Below, piece after piece: positions 11,506-26,400 of a stretch of 64,000 nucleotides of DNA. The stretch spans positions 16,909,217 to 16,973,216 of the forward strand of contig OZ020246.1 in the NCBI GenBank assembly GCA_963971285.1, written 5' to 3'. This DNA comes from Astropecten irregularis (taxonomy: Eukaryota; Echinodermata; Asteroidea; Paxillosida; Astropectinidae). Position numbers and translations under genes: made by a program. The notes under the pieces were generated by a model. The model ran no database searches. It saw only the letters and a list, made by a program, of their open reading frames with translations, and was not told the origin of the DNA. Numbering within the stretch: position 1 is the first letter of the stretch; the number at the start of each line of letters is the position of its first letter.

Positions 11506-14500
11506 GTAAGTCCATATGTTACTTTGTTTTGTACTTTCGTACAATATTCACTGCGAGTATTTCTAAAAGCTTAGCTGTGATGTCTCTATTGATTATTGCA
11601 TTTCACAACAGGCTAATATGCATTCACTGTGCATTTATCCCACATTCGAAGCAGTGCAATCAAACCGAGGCCTGGGTTCAAAATAGTCTGGTACCCATTT
11701 TCGTTTTTAGAATTGGTGTTATCTTTTCCAACGGGTATATAAGGAAGGTTATAAAATGGAAGCACCATGAATAAGGCCTATTGATTTAGAATTCGTTCAG
11801 GTTGCACCTATTATCCGCTCAAGAGATGCAAAGCGAGTCCGTTTTAGCAATTGGCGGATGAACACGATCGTGTTCCAAGAGACCAACGCACGGAAATTAA
11901 TGTGTCCACTCACGGCTTAGACAATACAGAATGCATACCAGGGGCCATCCTCAATGTTCGGCTCCAGCTCAGGCTCCGGCTTCGTTTCTGTAAATTATAG
12001 ATTGTGGTTTTTCATTAAAACCAGATAATCTACTTCCGAACCGCAGCCAAAAGTCTCGATTTTGATACCCGAAATGTTGGAATAAATTTACGTAATGGAG
12101 CCGGAGCTGGAGCTGGAAATTGAGCCCGAGCCGAGCTTTGAGAAAGGCCACCAAAAACCTTAAGACGCTTCGTTGCACCAAATGCATCGTTCTTGTGTTG
12201 GATGGGTTTAAACGCTCTTGCGCATGCTCAGAAAAACCATAAGCGTGTTTGCCGCCACCAAGAGCCATATGGGGTCAATCCACACTCAGCCCACGCTTCG
12301 TTGCGTATTTTTTTGAGTCTATGGGGCTTTACGAACCAGAGGCTTATATCCATTCTAAAATAACGGGTATAAAAAATAGAGGCTTTTGACTGCGGTTCGG
12401 AAGTAGATTCTCTGGTTTGAAAAAGAAAACAGAGCTTCGGCTTCAATGAAAAACCACAACCTATATTTTCAGCATATGGTTGACAGAGCTGGAGCCTGAG
12501 CTTGAGCCTGAGCCTCCGTTACTTAACTCCCTGTTGCTAATTTATGCTTGCTTGTTTTTACGGACATAATTAAAATCGATTGAGCTATCTAACTCATAGC
12601 ATAGCATTGTTAAGCAACGAAGCTGTTAAGCCAATAAGAAGTTAGCATTGTTGTATAGAAATCATATTAATTTGATTTGTTTTAAGGCAAGCAAGATGCA
12701 GGGTACCGCAATTGTCAGTACATTACATTCAATCGTGCAGGACGTCAGCTTGCAACCAAATAATATCTACAACTAAAAATATACTTCAAAGGTAACATCT
12801 ACGTGCACAAACCATAATGTGAACGTGTGCTATACTACATCGTGTGATATGATTTTACGATGTGATGAACGTCAATTTGTCGATGCTAGAATTGGAAGAA
12901 GAAAAAATCACAGTCCCTACCGACCATCAGTGTTTAGTGGTGTTGTCATGGTAATCATTACAGTCAAATTGCCAATTCCTCTGCTCCAACACAAAAAGTC
13001 ATTCATGAAAAAAACATCAACTCAAGGCGACCGGTGTTGCATCGATAATGATGAGCTATGAACGTGTTATGAGTTTGGCAGACCTTTTTGATATGAGACA
13101 TATAGAGCCTCTCGCCATAGACGCACGATTCAAAGGGACAATTAGCGCACAGTCATTGAGGCTTGCCTAAGTTGTTAAGTGTCTAGTTTATGTGACACTT
13201 TGCTTTTACTGACGTGACATTGTTTGCTGAGCTTAAATGAGTGCAGTATAGCTGTAGCAGAACTAATAAACGCGCCCAACGACACTTAGCAGGGCCAATT
13301 TTTCATTGAAAGCCATTTTTTGTTCGCTTTTTAAATTACAACGCAGTAGTTTGACGAATGTGACAGACTTCACAATCAGTGAACATGTGAAATTATTGCT
13401 CAGCCACTGCAAACGATGAGGGTTTCTTGAATGCAAGTTAGAGTGATTGTACCACGGGCGTACTTCTGTCATGAAAGTTTAATTTTCAGAGTGAGGTATG
13501 ATATTAGCTTGAAGTAGCATTCGTTTGAACTCCCCTTGTGCCGAACGGCGTAATAATACATGCATGATATTTTTTTTTGTATTCTGTGGCGCAACAAGAA
13601 TAACCATAGCCCCGTGGCGTTTTTGTATACGCGCTGCTTTCAGTTTTTGCAACTTGGCACTTGGGATGGCCCGAGGTACAAGGCGCAGGGAGAGAGGCAC
13701 CGCGCTTGAGAAAATCTGAATGCTGAGGACACAGCTTATCGTTGCCGCATCGTTGGTCCTACACGCGGGAAAACTTGCACTTCTTCCTCTAAGATGAGAA
13801 GCACCGTCGAATCTTCTTTGAAATTCCCAGTCTCTTCCGGCGGAGTGCGGTCGTCACGTTCCTGCAATTCGCACCGCCGAATATACAAAGAGGCAGCTGC
13901 CGAATAAAAATGGCCGTGATGCCGTGGAGAATCAAGGAGGGAAAAACCGCTCGGCATTTTGCTGGCAACGCGGTGTACATGCATGGGAAATGGATGTCAC
14001 TGTATAGTAGCATGGCGTGGTCGGGTACTCTTACCTCTAGGAGATGTTACACTTATCATCTCGGGTGCAAATCCTTCCGTAGGTGGCAACTTGGCATGGG
14101 TTTGTTGTGGGATCAATGCCTAGATGTGACAGAGAGAGAGAGAGGGAGAGAGCCCTCTAAGATTGCTTTACCCCGTCAAGCAGGCCCGGGGCCAGACTCG
14201 GGTAAATTTGAGCAGCAAATAACACTTAAAACCGATCTCTATACCGGCTTAGCTAAATATAGAACCACCGAGCCAGGCGAAAGCCAATTGGGGTTTGAAC
14301 CTTGTATCTGCCCTGCAAGCACGAGTCTTTTTCGATCTTCTTTTTCTTACAAATCCTGTAAGAGCTTAGAAAAGAAACGGACCCACCATAATGCTACCCT
14401 TATTTTGCAACTCCAAACTGACATGGTTTACATGTATACCTGGAAATACATGTATAAGCAATCAAACCAAGACACTCGGAAAACGAATTAAATTCTGCGT

Positions 14501-17500
14501 GATATCCATCTGCTAAACAACCCACTCGATCCAAGAAAAAATCAGACTATCCTGTCATTAAAATTGACATGAAAACCCAAACCACCGATTCACCTTGAAT
14601 GAAATCACAATTACGCACAACCTCAATCTAAACTACTGCACGCCCCTGAAGAGTATATGTGGGAAAATTGACAGATAATTAACAGAGCATTAAGCATTAA
14701 TGAAACTGTATTCCTCTCGTTATTTCTGTTTGGCCGATTGTTATTGTATCCTGTGCTTAACGTACGGGAAACTAATAAAGACCGACCTTCGCCGGCCCCA
14801 ATATGGGCTGGAAAGTAGCCACAATTTCCGGGGACGCAAGCCGCGCCGCCACGCTAGTCGTTTTTATAAAGTCATGCCATTAAAGTCACTTCAAATATAA
14901 CCGAGGATAGATTTTTATTTGTCCACCAGCAAATGATTATTCCAATACAACTGTATCTTGGTTCGGCCGCTTTGATTTCAAACTTGACCAGGGTTTGATT
15001 TCACGAAGCCCTACGATCGATCGTATCTTGAGTTACGAAGGATAACCCATCGTATCCTACGTAGGGTTGCAATGCATCATAAGCTTTGGTGAAATCGATT
15101 CCAGGATTTATGATAAATCATTCATATTCACGGATGCTTTTAGTAATGATAAATGTTTACATATTTCCATCGATTAACTGAGATGTATTGTAATTGAAAA
15201 AATTTGTTTATTAATTAGAGCTTTAATTGGTCACTTGTAAGTTAAATTGTTTGCGCTTCATGAATAATATTTACAATTATAATAATTATAATTCACAAGT
15301 CTTCTCTAATTGAATTAATGTTTACCATGTGGTTTCTAATCTGAAAATAATGAAAATAATTTGGCATTATTTAGTTCTGTTGTACTGATTACATATGCAC
15401 AAGTACATAATGTATAATATGAATACCACTTGCCATGACGCAGCAACATAAAGGCCATTAAATCTAAAATAGATCGATATGGACCTTCACAGTAGGGATG
15501 TATCCAGGCAAAAACCTGTACGCTGCCTGTTTCTGTGTCTTCACAGCTTGCTTGACCTGTTAGTCACATCGCTCGCGCGCTCGACCGTTCGTATAAAACC
15601 AAGTGGCTACATATGTTTCTACCTCTCACTACATTTCCCTCGATCCCTGCCTACGACAGAACAGCCTTGACCACAAATAATCAAAGAGCGGCGAGCGCGC
15701 ACACACAATAGCCCTTGCAAGGCCTGCCCGCGCCTGGCACGGCACAGCAGGGGCCAATTTCACGACCCTGCTTAGCACACAAAAATTGCTAACCATGAAA
15801 ATTATGCATTAATAAAAACAAGATTGACAACCAAATGTCCATGTGTTATACATCACTTGTGATTGTTCTTTTTCTATTGTTTGCTGACCATTAATACCCA
15901 CATGAATTTGTAACGGTGGTTTGTTTTATTGAGCAAGACAAATTTGTGCTTAGCAATTTGTTTGTGCTTAACAGCTCCATGAAATTGGCCCCAGTCCAAC
16001 ACGGAAACCTTACCCAACCACCGTGAACAAACACTATGTGATATTATTACCACGTACACAACATACGAACAAGAAATATGCAATAAGATCGCCATAAAAA
16101 AAAAAAAAACAGTCAGCGGCCAAAACATTGTAAGCAGTAATAATCGGGCCTTTTCTCTGGTTTGTTATTTTCTTTCACGGCTATCTGTCGTTTAATATCA
16201 TAAGCATCAGTTGACTTGAGGATATTTGGATTGATGTAATTACGCTGTGCGCGTACTGTGCCTGCCCTGAGGTGGCTAATATATTTTTCTCACGAAGTAT
16301 GTTGATGGTGGACAGTATGGCCTACATGTAAAATGGCTGCTGGCTTGTGCTTGGTTCCTATTCGATTGCGCGCGGTTTCAATTCCAGAGCGAGGCCGTCT
16401 CAGTGCGCATGCGTGGTCTTGTCGAGCGCCACATGCATCACCGTGTACTGTTTGAGCATAGAGCTACAAACAGACTGTTTGTAGCATCTATATGGTTTGA
16501 GGAATGCTATTTTAGACCTATTTCAGTTGCACAAGTACAAGTGCTCTATGTTGTCTTTGTTATACAAGTTATAAACTGCAGCAAACTGCCCATCGGCCAA
16601 AATAATGACCTGACATTTATCAAATGCTTGGAGTTAGGAGAGCCTGACGGGTTTCGATTCTAGCAGGATCTTTCAAGAACATTGTCACCCTCGTTTCAGA
16701 GAAACCAAAGAATTCCAGTAATCGACTGGACTGTGTGGTTCGTTGCACGTTCCTAAATGTTTAATTTCGATCGCTGCGAACAAGAATCGGCTTGCTCGCG
16801 ATTTCTGTCGCGGTTCCTGCCAATTAGGGATTCCATGACAGAATTCCAGAAGGAATGATTTGTTTATGAATGTAACAAAATAATTAAAGCAAGTTAATCT
16901 AACGAACAACCAAACGAAAACCATTGCTGCTAAAATCCATGTTTTGTGATTCCGGTATGTACTGTACATACATACATTAACACCCTAATTGTCACCTGAC
17001 CACACTTGCCTACCTCTATCCTCCCTGCATGATCACTCTCACTCCCCCTCCCCCCACTTTGTTCCGATCCTCTCATCCATTAAAGTGTATCTTTACTTGC
17101 ATGTCCATGGGCCGATTTCATAAAGCTCTGCGACGCGTTGCAACTCGATTTGCGACGCGTCCTAGCTGCGACGCGTCGCATCTATGTGGTGAGTCCATAG
17201 AGAAAGGATGCGTCTTAACTCTGCGACGCGTCGTAAGTTTTATGAAATCGGCCCCTGGTCCTCTTGTCATTTAGCCTAGGGTCGAAACGCGTCAGTCCCT
17301 CCTAATTCCACGCATTAATTTATATATAATAATTTCAGGTCATAATTCTGGTTGATGAGCACTTGGTTTATTGCTTGCTATTGACTCTTTGAACTTTGAT
17401 TAAACACATGTTACACGGTTAACTGTCATCGTGCAGTCCCTCCTATGGAGAGAGCAATGCTGAGCATTTGAATAGAGGGTGACAGCTTAGCGTTATATGC

Positions 17501-20375
17501 ATGGCTCTACACACACAGACACGTGAACTGTACAGCCACGCAAACCAAAATGTAATTACGCCACCTTCACCAATAATGTCAAAGTTGTAAGAGAGACTTC
17601 ACCCCTCTATCTCTCACTATCTACCTATCTATCTATCTATCTATCTATATTCTGCTTCACATCCGCTTGGCAGGCCTGGTGTAATTTACTCGGCTGTTGA
17701 CACTTTGACATTTGTAAATAAATTCCCCGGGCTTTCGCATTTACTCTCACTGTCACAACCTGATCTGTCAGAAGCTTTTGTGAATTTGCTCTGGAAATGA
17801 GATGAGATTGTTTCTTTCTTTCGTTTTTTTTTCTGGCCATTTTTCTGTGTCTTCTTTTAAATCCAGGCTAAAAAAAAAGAAGTTCTTTGCACTGCGAGCA
17901 AGACGAATAGTCATATTCTATTGTTTTTTTTGTTTAACTTGTTTTGAATTTACAATGGATACTTTCATACTTTGGTAGCATACCGAAACAGACATCTTCA
18001 CTGATTTACCTAATTTACAGGGTATAAAAATGGTGAAGGCAGAAACAAACCGTGAAATTTGTTTTGCCTGAAATGTGTTCATCCAGAAAAGAGTAAAACC
18101 TATGAGCAAAACTTCTTCGGAAGATAAAAAATTCCTGTGCACAAAGATTTACAAATACCGTGGGCGTTTTTTACTGTTTTCTCAAAAAGTGGGTACCGTA
18201 TGGGACTGAAATTTTCACAGATGACTGTTACTGTATCTTCCTTGATTTATTATTTGTGCCCATGAAACTGCATTTATTTGACAAAAAGTATGAAAATATC
18301 TTTAATAAAGGCGAATCTACGCAGGTATCAGCTAATAGCTTATGCACGGTCACGGTTGCCGTTCATTAATCAAATACTGACTACAAATGTATTTGTAATT
18401 TCGTCGCATTTATTTATTTACTAATTTTAAAAGTATAGACTTGGCTGATTCGTGAAAACAATCACAGATTCGCATGACAAGATACCGTTCTCACGTCATC
18501 CATCACATTTCGCTCGTTAGGCTTTTTAATTCACTCTTTCAATCTCCAAACACGCTTCAACGTACTATGTATCGCTATATCTCTTGTGACGGCTGGGGAC
18601 GATTTCATCAAACTCGTCGTAACTTACTATCAATCGTACGACGTATGATGCATTGCAGCCCTACGTAGGATACGATGGGTTATCCGTCGTAACTCTAGTT
18701 ACGATCGATCGTATAGGGCTTCGTGAAATCGACCCCTGAAAAGGTTGGAATTATATCAGGGGTCGACTTCACCAAACTCTTCGTTACTTACTATCAATCG
18801 TATAAGCATTGCAGGCCTACGTGGGATAGGCCCCCTGCGATGGGTTATCCTTTGTAACTCTAGTTACGATTGATCGTAGGGCTTTGTGAAATTGACCCCA
18901 GGGCACTAATCAAGGTCCAAAATAAAATTGAATGAAAATGAATTTTAATTCAAAAATGAAAAATTTTCATTGTAATTAAGAGTGCCATATACTAGACAGA
19001 TTGCACTACCAAGACGCTCATTTTCGAATGTGCCGCTTTTGTCGCATATAAATATCAGCGCATTTGATTTGACATAAGGTATAGAATGTTTGAAGAATAA
19101 CGGCACACAGGTTTTTTATGTGAATTTTGTTGCCATGATTGTCATACAACCGAAGTATCACATACTGAACAGAATACACTGGTAAGGCGCTCATGTTCGA
19201 ATGTGCCTTTTGTCCAATGTACATTTCAGCGGGTAATTTGATTTTGACAAAGGTTTGAAAAGATTAACGGCACACATGTTTTCCTATGTGAATTTACATG
19301 CCAAGATTTCCAGGGGTCCCTTGGCAGTAAAAAGCAGTTATGTTTTCACTTCATTTTTTTTTCTCAATTGGATATAGGCCTATAGTTAAAAATGGAAACT
19401 TTTCTGACAGATTGAAGTCGTTGCGTTGTTATGTAAGGTATACAGAAGTATGTTTGCCATGTTGCTTTATAGAAAGAGAATTCCTCCCATTTGTCTATTT
19501 TGCAACATCAGAACAAGTGATCTGCGAAGATGTCATCAAAATTAGTGATGACAAAATCAGTTTTGTATCCAATGACAATATTTCTGAGAGAAATATTTCG
19601 AAGGAAAGTTGGTTTTAGAACGAACATTAAAATTAGTAAAGCTTTCAGTTCAGAACTACATCATGACTGCGTATTTAATCCTTAACCAATCAGGGGTCGA
19701 TTTCACCGAACTCATCGTAACTTACTATCAATCGCAGGGCTTATGATGCACTGCAGCACTACGTTAGATACGATGGGTTATCCTTCGTAACTGGAGTTAC
19801 GATCAATGGTAGGGCTTCATGTCATCTACCTTTACTTTGGTTGATGTCACGGTGAAAGTATAGGATTAGTATTATTCTCTTTTTACTTCGCCGGCCATTT
19901 TGAATGATTTGTTTCATTGATTGTAGTTTGGGGCGGGGTTTAGGATGGGGGAGGGGTACTAAAGTTTGATTGCCCAGTACACCACAGACGTGTCATAATG
20001 ATATCATCAACTGCAATTCCGCACATCGTGTGCATTTCCCCAGCATAAGTCCGGCCTCCAAGGCCCAATTTACTGCTCCGTAAGAAAGTCGCGCGTTTCC
20101 TAATGAGAATATTGTTTTCATATGGCGCGCGCAGTTGAAGAGCTGGAGGGGACTCCATCTTCTCTAGTTAAGTCTGGGGTTTTATTTTATTCTTCTTCCT
20201 CCCTCCCCCTGTTCCCCCCTGGGTCCCGTGGTGTCTGTACCCGTGCCGGTTTTATTACTCTGGGTAATATCAATCAGTTGGGGTTAAAGTTAAGCGGTCT
20301 GGCGGTCTACCCGCTCGCTCACACAATTTGTTCGCCGTGCATTATCAACGATTCCAAGAGCCTTTCTCAAAGCTC

Positions 20376-20406
<31 letters not shown>

Positions 20407-23400
20407 ACTCCATTTCGTGAATCCGTTCTAAAATAACGGATTACAAGATAGAGGCTTTTGGAAGCGGTTCGGAAGTAGATTCACTGAAAAGGAAAACAGA
20501 ACTCCAGCTTTAATGAAAAAACACAACCTCTGTACTTTCAGCATACGGATAACAGAGACGAAAGCTTATATAAATGCTCCTTTATAGTTTGATGGTGTGG
20601 GAAACAGACATATTCCGTGTGTATGTTACAGATTCTAGACGTGTTAACTATCTCCGAGCGTTATGGAAATGCTTGCGTGTTCTGCCTGTGAATTAGCAGT
20701 GGATCGGTATTTGGAGATTTGCAACCGGAACACGTACAGGTCTATGTCTATACCAACATTAGTGATGCAAGCAAAATGTCATTCCTAAAGTACAACTTAT
20801 AGGTCTTCAAACAATGACATTTTCAGAATATTAACAACAATCTTCCCATAAGATTCTCTATGCGTTTTACATAATTATTATCCCTGGTCATCGGGCCATA
20901 ATTTAGATTCCTGAAACCATCTCAACTCCCTGGGAAGTATACAACCCCGGCTGCTGTAAGCGCACAAGGGCTTATCAAGCACAAAGCCATCTCTACCATC
21001 ACATGTACCCATTTACACCTGGGTGAAGAGGAGCAATTTGTGACAAAGCGTCTTGCCCAAGGACGCAAGCACCATTAGCCAATGGCTGGATTCGTAGATC
21101 TTGAGTACGACACGGCAGTCCACTAGCTAGGCCACGGCACCCCACAGGCCGTTGTCCCTATAGTTTCGTTAGTCCGCAAAGTTTGATTTGAATGACAGTT
21201 GATATGTACCAATTACGCCATAAAGAGATTTCTTCATACCAACGAAACAGCATGTCCAACTGATCCTTTTATATTCCTCATTCTCGTTGTATTTTATAAA
21301 AAAAAAAAAATATTGCAAAATGTGATACACATCCCGGACATATTAGGAGTCTGTATCTCAGTACATACACTCAACACAGAAGCAATCCTAGACATACCGA
21401 GTGTGGATGAGCATATGACATTTATCTAACCCCAACATCAACTGAAGGGTGCAAGAAAAAAAATCATTAGCATTTTCCCTCCGAGCAGTGGAGCATGTCT
21501 GACGCACATGTTGACGGGGATCGAAGTCCTATATCCCTCATCAAAGCACCAATGGTGCGCAACATCAACGCCAATGTTCGCTCGAGCTATATGCCAAGTG
21601 CCCACGTCGTGTTTCATACCAATGTGGCACATTAATATGCCGCATATACCTCATAATGATACGATCGATTCTAAGAACCGTCGTAACGGATCAAAAGAAG
21701 ATTAGCCGCATAATGTCAAATGCATAGAAGGTGATATTAATTTGTGTTGTGGGATTCATTAAGTCCAAGTGAGTGCGAAGCTTAAAGGTAGTATCATACT
21801 TTGGTGGGAAACCAAAATAAATGTTCAAAGATTTACGTATACCTTACAGGGTATAAATATGGACCTGGTACAAACATACCTTTAAAAATGTTCCGCCTGA
21901 AATGCTGTATTTATCCAGAATTGAGCAAAGCAAAAGACCGAAAACTGTTTTAATCTCCGAGATTCAAACCTCATAATTAGCTATGCATGGTGGAAGTACT
22001 AAATAAGGTATAGGTTTGCGGTAACACCATGTATCTCTTTTGTAAGTGTGTGGTTCTGAGGAGAACCGATGGAGAGTGACTGGTTGCGTGACTCGGATGA
22101 TGCTGGTTATATTAAAGTGACAAGGGTGCAATTGAGTGGAACGGTTGGATTGTATTGAATCCACTTGACTGAAGGGCTACTAACTGACGCGTGGCGGTAG
22201 GGTACACGTACTAGGTGTGGTGAGCAGAGGAGCTAGTGAGTCGTAGGTATAGGTGACCCATTGGCTATATATTGGGATATTGAAAGCCAGATACTACTGA
22301 TGTGGAAGCCAACATCTCTAGGGAACTGTGCCGTGCTTGTAGATTTTTGAAGCTTGGAACCATTTTCTTAGTCTAAAAGAATCACCCGTTCTACTCTGAT
22401 ACGTCTGATACATGCGTGCATGCAAATTTTATGCAACGTGGCGCATCAGCCAATCAGATCTGTTTTGAGAACATTTCCGTCTGGATCGTGATGGAGGCCG
22501 AGGATGTTGATTGGTCAAAACCCAGAGGTCCGTGCTGGGTTGGCTTGCAAAATTAATCAGGAAATCTGCACCCATGTGATAGACGCTCGCTGTAGGGCGA
22601 GTGCGTCTATCACATGGACTAACATTTTCTGGCGGAGATGTTTATTTTACTCATAGCCTGACCTCATTTTAATGGTGTTAAGTACATCTGAAGGAACTTT
22701 GGTAGACAAAAAGAAAGCAATCAAAATCTATTTGAAATTCCAATCTGAGAGGGGGGACTGGTAAAGGTGGATTAGCGTTTGGCCGAGGATTTCTATCCCA
22801 TCAACAAACAGCTTGAAGTACATGACCTAAGCTAGCGCGTATTAGGCATGTGCTGTGTGTATCCCCCAAAGGCTAGCTAGGCCAAGTTGTGTGCGCCGTG
22901 CACACCTTGCGAGGATTTTTCCATATACTTCCCAGAGACAAACACTTGCCCAGTTTTCATTTCTTAAACCGGCCAGCGGTGACGGCAGCGAGCTGCCATC
23001 ATACCCAGCTCGTGAAGCCCGTGACGGCCCTCCCGATCAACCGTTACCGTGTTTTCCTTGCTCAAAACGCCGTACTCAAACCCGACTCATGCCGTACTTC
23101 GTCGGGGGTTCGATATTGGCCGGGGGCCCGGCGATTACCGGCCATCTCTGGTGGCCGGCACGGCGCCAATGGTGGACCGGTTATACAGTACGATTCCCTG
23201 GGAGTTATACCACGACACCGAGTTTATTGAATACATGCCCCCGTCATCATACAGCTTCCTCCCCTTTCCCCTATCATCCAGGCAAGGGGGTACAGCTAGG
23301 AGACGGGGTCTCAGAACTTCTCTGCCCCGGAGTGAAAATGTAAGCGGCTTAATCCAAACTCCCTCGATGTCACGATCGTGCTTAACTAATTCCACAGCGG

Positions 23401-26400
23401 ATTTGAAACAGATGCATAGAAGGAACGGACGGCCCGGCGAAAAGTGTGCTAAGAACTTAATTCTATTTCACGGGGCCAGCTATAGATACTCCTACGTTTC
23501 GGTTTTGGATTTTTTCCTATCCTTGCCAAAGTCAATTCTAATGACCAAGTTGTTTTTACTCCTTAAATCTCGCAGCCCCCTTCCCATTAACAAAAAAGGA
23601 GAGAGCAGGTCCGCTCATCATGTTAAAATGTTTTTCATCAGAATAATGTTGGTTCAGCCTGTGACATGGAATACTCAAAACCCCAAAATACCAAAAATAA
23701 ACCTAACCCAAAAATAAAAGAAAAAAGACTTAAGAAATACTGTGACCGTTTTTCACGATTTTCTCAAAAAGTGGGAACCGTATGGGACTGAAATTTTCAC
23801 AGATGACTGGGACTGTATCGTCCTTGATATTTTTGCCCATGAATCTGTACTTCTTTGACAAAATCCTTAGGTCTATGGGGAGATCGTTTTTCGGGTTTTT
23901 GTGTGACATTCGGTTTCTTGCATGACGGCTTCGCGATCATCTCAAGCCAACTGTGTTGACACAAGCAGAATTTTACAACTAGCTAGATTTCTTCAACTGA
24001 CAACACAAATTTTGGCGTAGTTGTGGTGCAGTATTAATATAACACATTGTGATAACGTTTGGTGAAATCGAATTCTGACTAATAATGCGACATCAGTGAA
24101 TGCCAACAGACCTTTACATAAATCATTACCTTCTGTGATCACCCAAACTAGTACTTAGACGTAACCAAATAATCACCCAAAATAATGACCTGAAATATAT
24201 AAAATGCTTAGAGCTAGAGGGCCCGACGTTTCGATCCTAGCAGGACCTAATATCGAAGGCTAAATAACAAGAGGAGACAAGAACATACAAGTAAAGAAAC
24301 AAATCTCAGAATTAATGGTATATACGTGTAGCGTAGCGCACGGGTCTGTGCATTTAAGAGTGTGATGCTTCGGAACCTGAGGCAGCTATAGCAGAAAGTA
24401 ACAGAAAATGACTGAAATCAGTGGTGCCTGAGACCCGACGTTAAAGCCCATGGATTAGGACACAGGATTGGGCTACGGTTATAGCTAAACCGCAAAACAG
24501 AGGCATAAGCAGCTGCAGGGTAAACAGTGCTTAGACAGCTCTGCACTGATTTGTTAGCATACAATGCAATTTAAATGTATCGATTAATCTTCACACTAGC
24601 ATCGTGTGTCTTTCCCTTTTTCTTCTATTGCCTACAGAGGTACCAGTGGGCTTGACATTGATCTACGGGCCATTGATATCAACCAGTGCCCAGAGGATCC
24701 CAACGACGAACATGCCATGACTACCAAAGAGAAGAACATCTTTGCCGGCTCGGACAAATGTCACAAATATTCACAGGAGGTAAGTACTCACAACTAAAAA
24801 CAAGAAGTTGAGCCAAGCACATTAAAGGTTTAATGTAATCAAATTTGGGAAAGGGGTAAAAGTGCTCTAAAACTATTGCTTAATACATAATTCCTGACTA
24901 TTTACATTTATATTCTTATGTAAGTGCTCAATTTTGACCAAAAAGTTACAAAATCAGTACATGTAGGCCCCGCCCAAACAATATTTTCCCCTTGGAGCTG
25001 ATCCACGCAACAATAGCGTGTGACGTCACATACAGAACTAGTATAGGCTCGCACCACACTGTATACTGCGTGGCGTTTTGCATGTGACGTAAGCAAGGTT
25101 TTTCGTCGCGAAAAGTAGGGTGTTAAATTATGGGTCTTAAATGCACAAACAATGATAGACAGGTTGGAGTTTTAAAACAATATAGGTGAATTTAACTTCA
25201 TATGAGTTTTGATTAAAGTAAACCTTTAAATAAGTTCAAGCAAACACAAATTGGTTTACCAGCGCGTTTCTAAAGTGATGTAGGCCTATAGAGCTGATAG
25301 CGACTGGTACCCGTGTCAGTGATTGCTTTGCTTAGTGTGGACATTTTCTATTTTCATGTGTCAACGGCATCATAGTGTCTTGTACTAATCAGACATCATT
25401 CTGTTAGTGCACCATATAATTATGGGCATGTTCGCATCACGTGATAAATGAACTCAACGTGTTGACAATCATAATATTCCAACCAATCCTCATCGGTAAC
25501 CCTAGTTACGGTGACGTCATACACGCGTTGTTATGTTACAGTTTCTAATCTACCAATTCTTGGCTTGCATGAAGGCGACCGCCCTATTCAAAACGGCAGT
25601 CTCTTTAACAAGCTTTGGGGCACTTATATCTATGTAGGTTTCTATTCCTACAATTATGAAATATACCGGATTTGAGCTTGCTTGTGTCCTTTTTTTTTCA
25701 AGAGAATTGTATTCATTTGAGTATATGCTACATTCCAGAAGACAAAATTGCTGGCGACTTACACGTTAACACGTTGCACGAAACTGGTTAATATACGATG
25801 TTCCAACTTGAATTCAGGGCCTTTCTCAAAGCTCGGCTCCGGCTCAGGCTCACGCTCCATTTCGTGAATCCATTCTAAAATTACAGGTATCAAAATAGAG
25901 TCTTTTGGCTGTTGTTCGGAAGTAGATTCTCTGGTTTGAAAAAGAAAACAGAGCTTCAGCTTCAATGAAAAACCACAACCTATAATTGTTCAGCATATGA
26001 ATGACAGAGACGAAGCCGAAGCCGGAGCAGGAGCCGAGCTTTCAGAAATGCCTATGAAATCCTGGGGCCGATTTCACTAACGCTTTGCGAACATTGCTAA
26101 AGCCCAAATCGCTAAACGGAGAACCGATCGCTACTTTGCGTAGCAATTTTTCGTTTAGCGATGGATTTGGGCTTTAGCGATGATCGCAAAATGTTAGTGA
26201 AATCGGCCCCAGGTTCCGGATATGACACAAGTTTGAAACGCTTGGTGGCAGCAGACAGACTCACTTCTGTTCATGATTGTAATCTTTGGCATGGACTTAA
26301 AATTGAAGGTCACACATGATTAAATCACATATTTTGAGAGGTAAACCACTCTTAACATTCATATGTCACAGTAACAGCTGCTTCAGAAGTTACACAAGAA

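Larger units (their letters stand above)
11506..24637 (+). other. Intron between exons 1 and 2 (13.1 kb)
   Basis: The intron holds element I (11679-11779), E copies (11959-12150, 12346-12515, 20361-20565), A copies (14990-15104, 18595-18737, 18759-18901, 19693-19830), the C copy (17108-17257), D (15750-15992), R (17951-18308, 21782-21970, 23735-23867), T (16562-16674, 24174-24250), SINE S1 (20851-21145), segment J1, a short hairpin and the GC-rich island at 22860-23420. Segments such as 12520-14980 and 15105-15750 hold no repeat or exon that I recognise. Confidence 0.75.

Noticed and set aside
20371-20407. GGCTCA hexamer run as a coding repeat
   Set aside because: It is the end of family E copy E3 and occurs in shorter form in other E copies.
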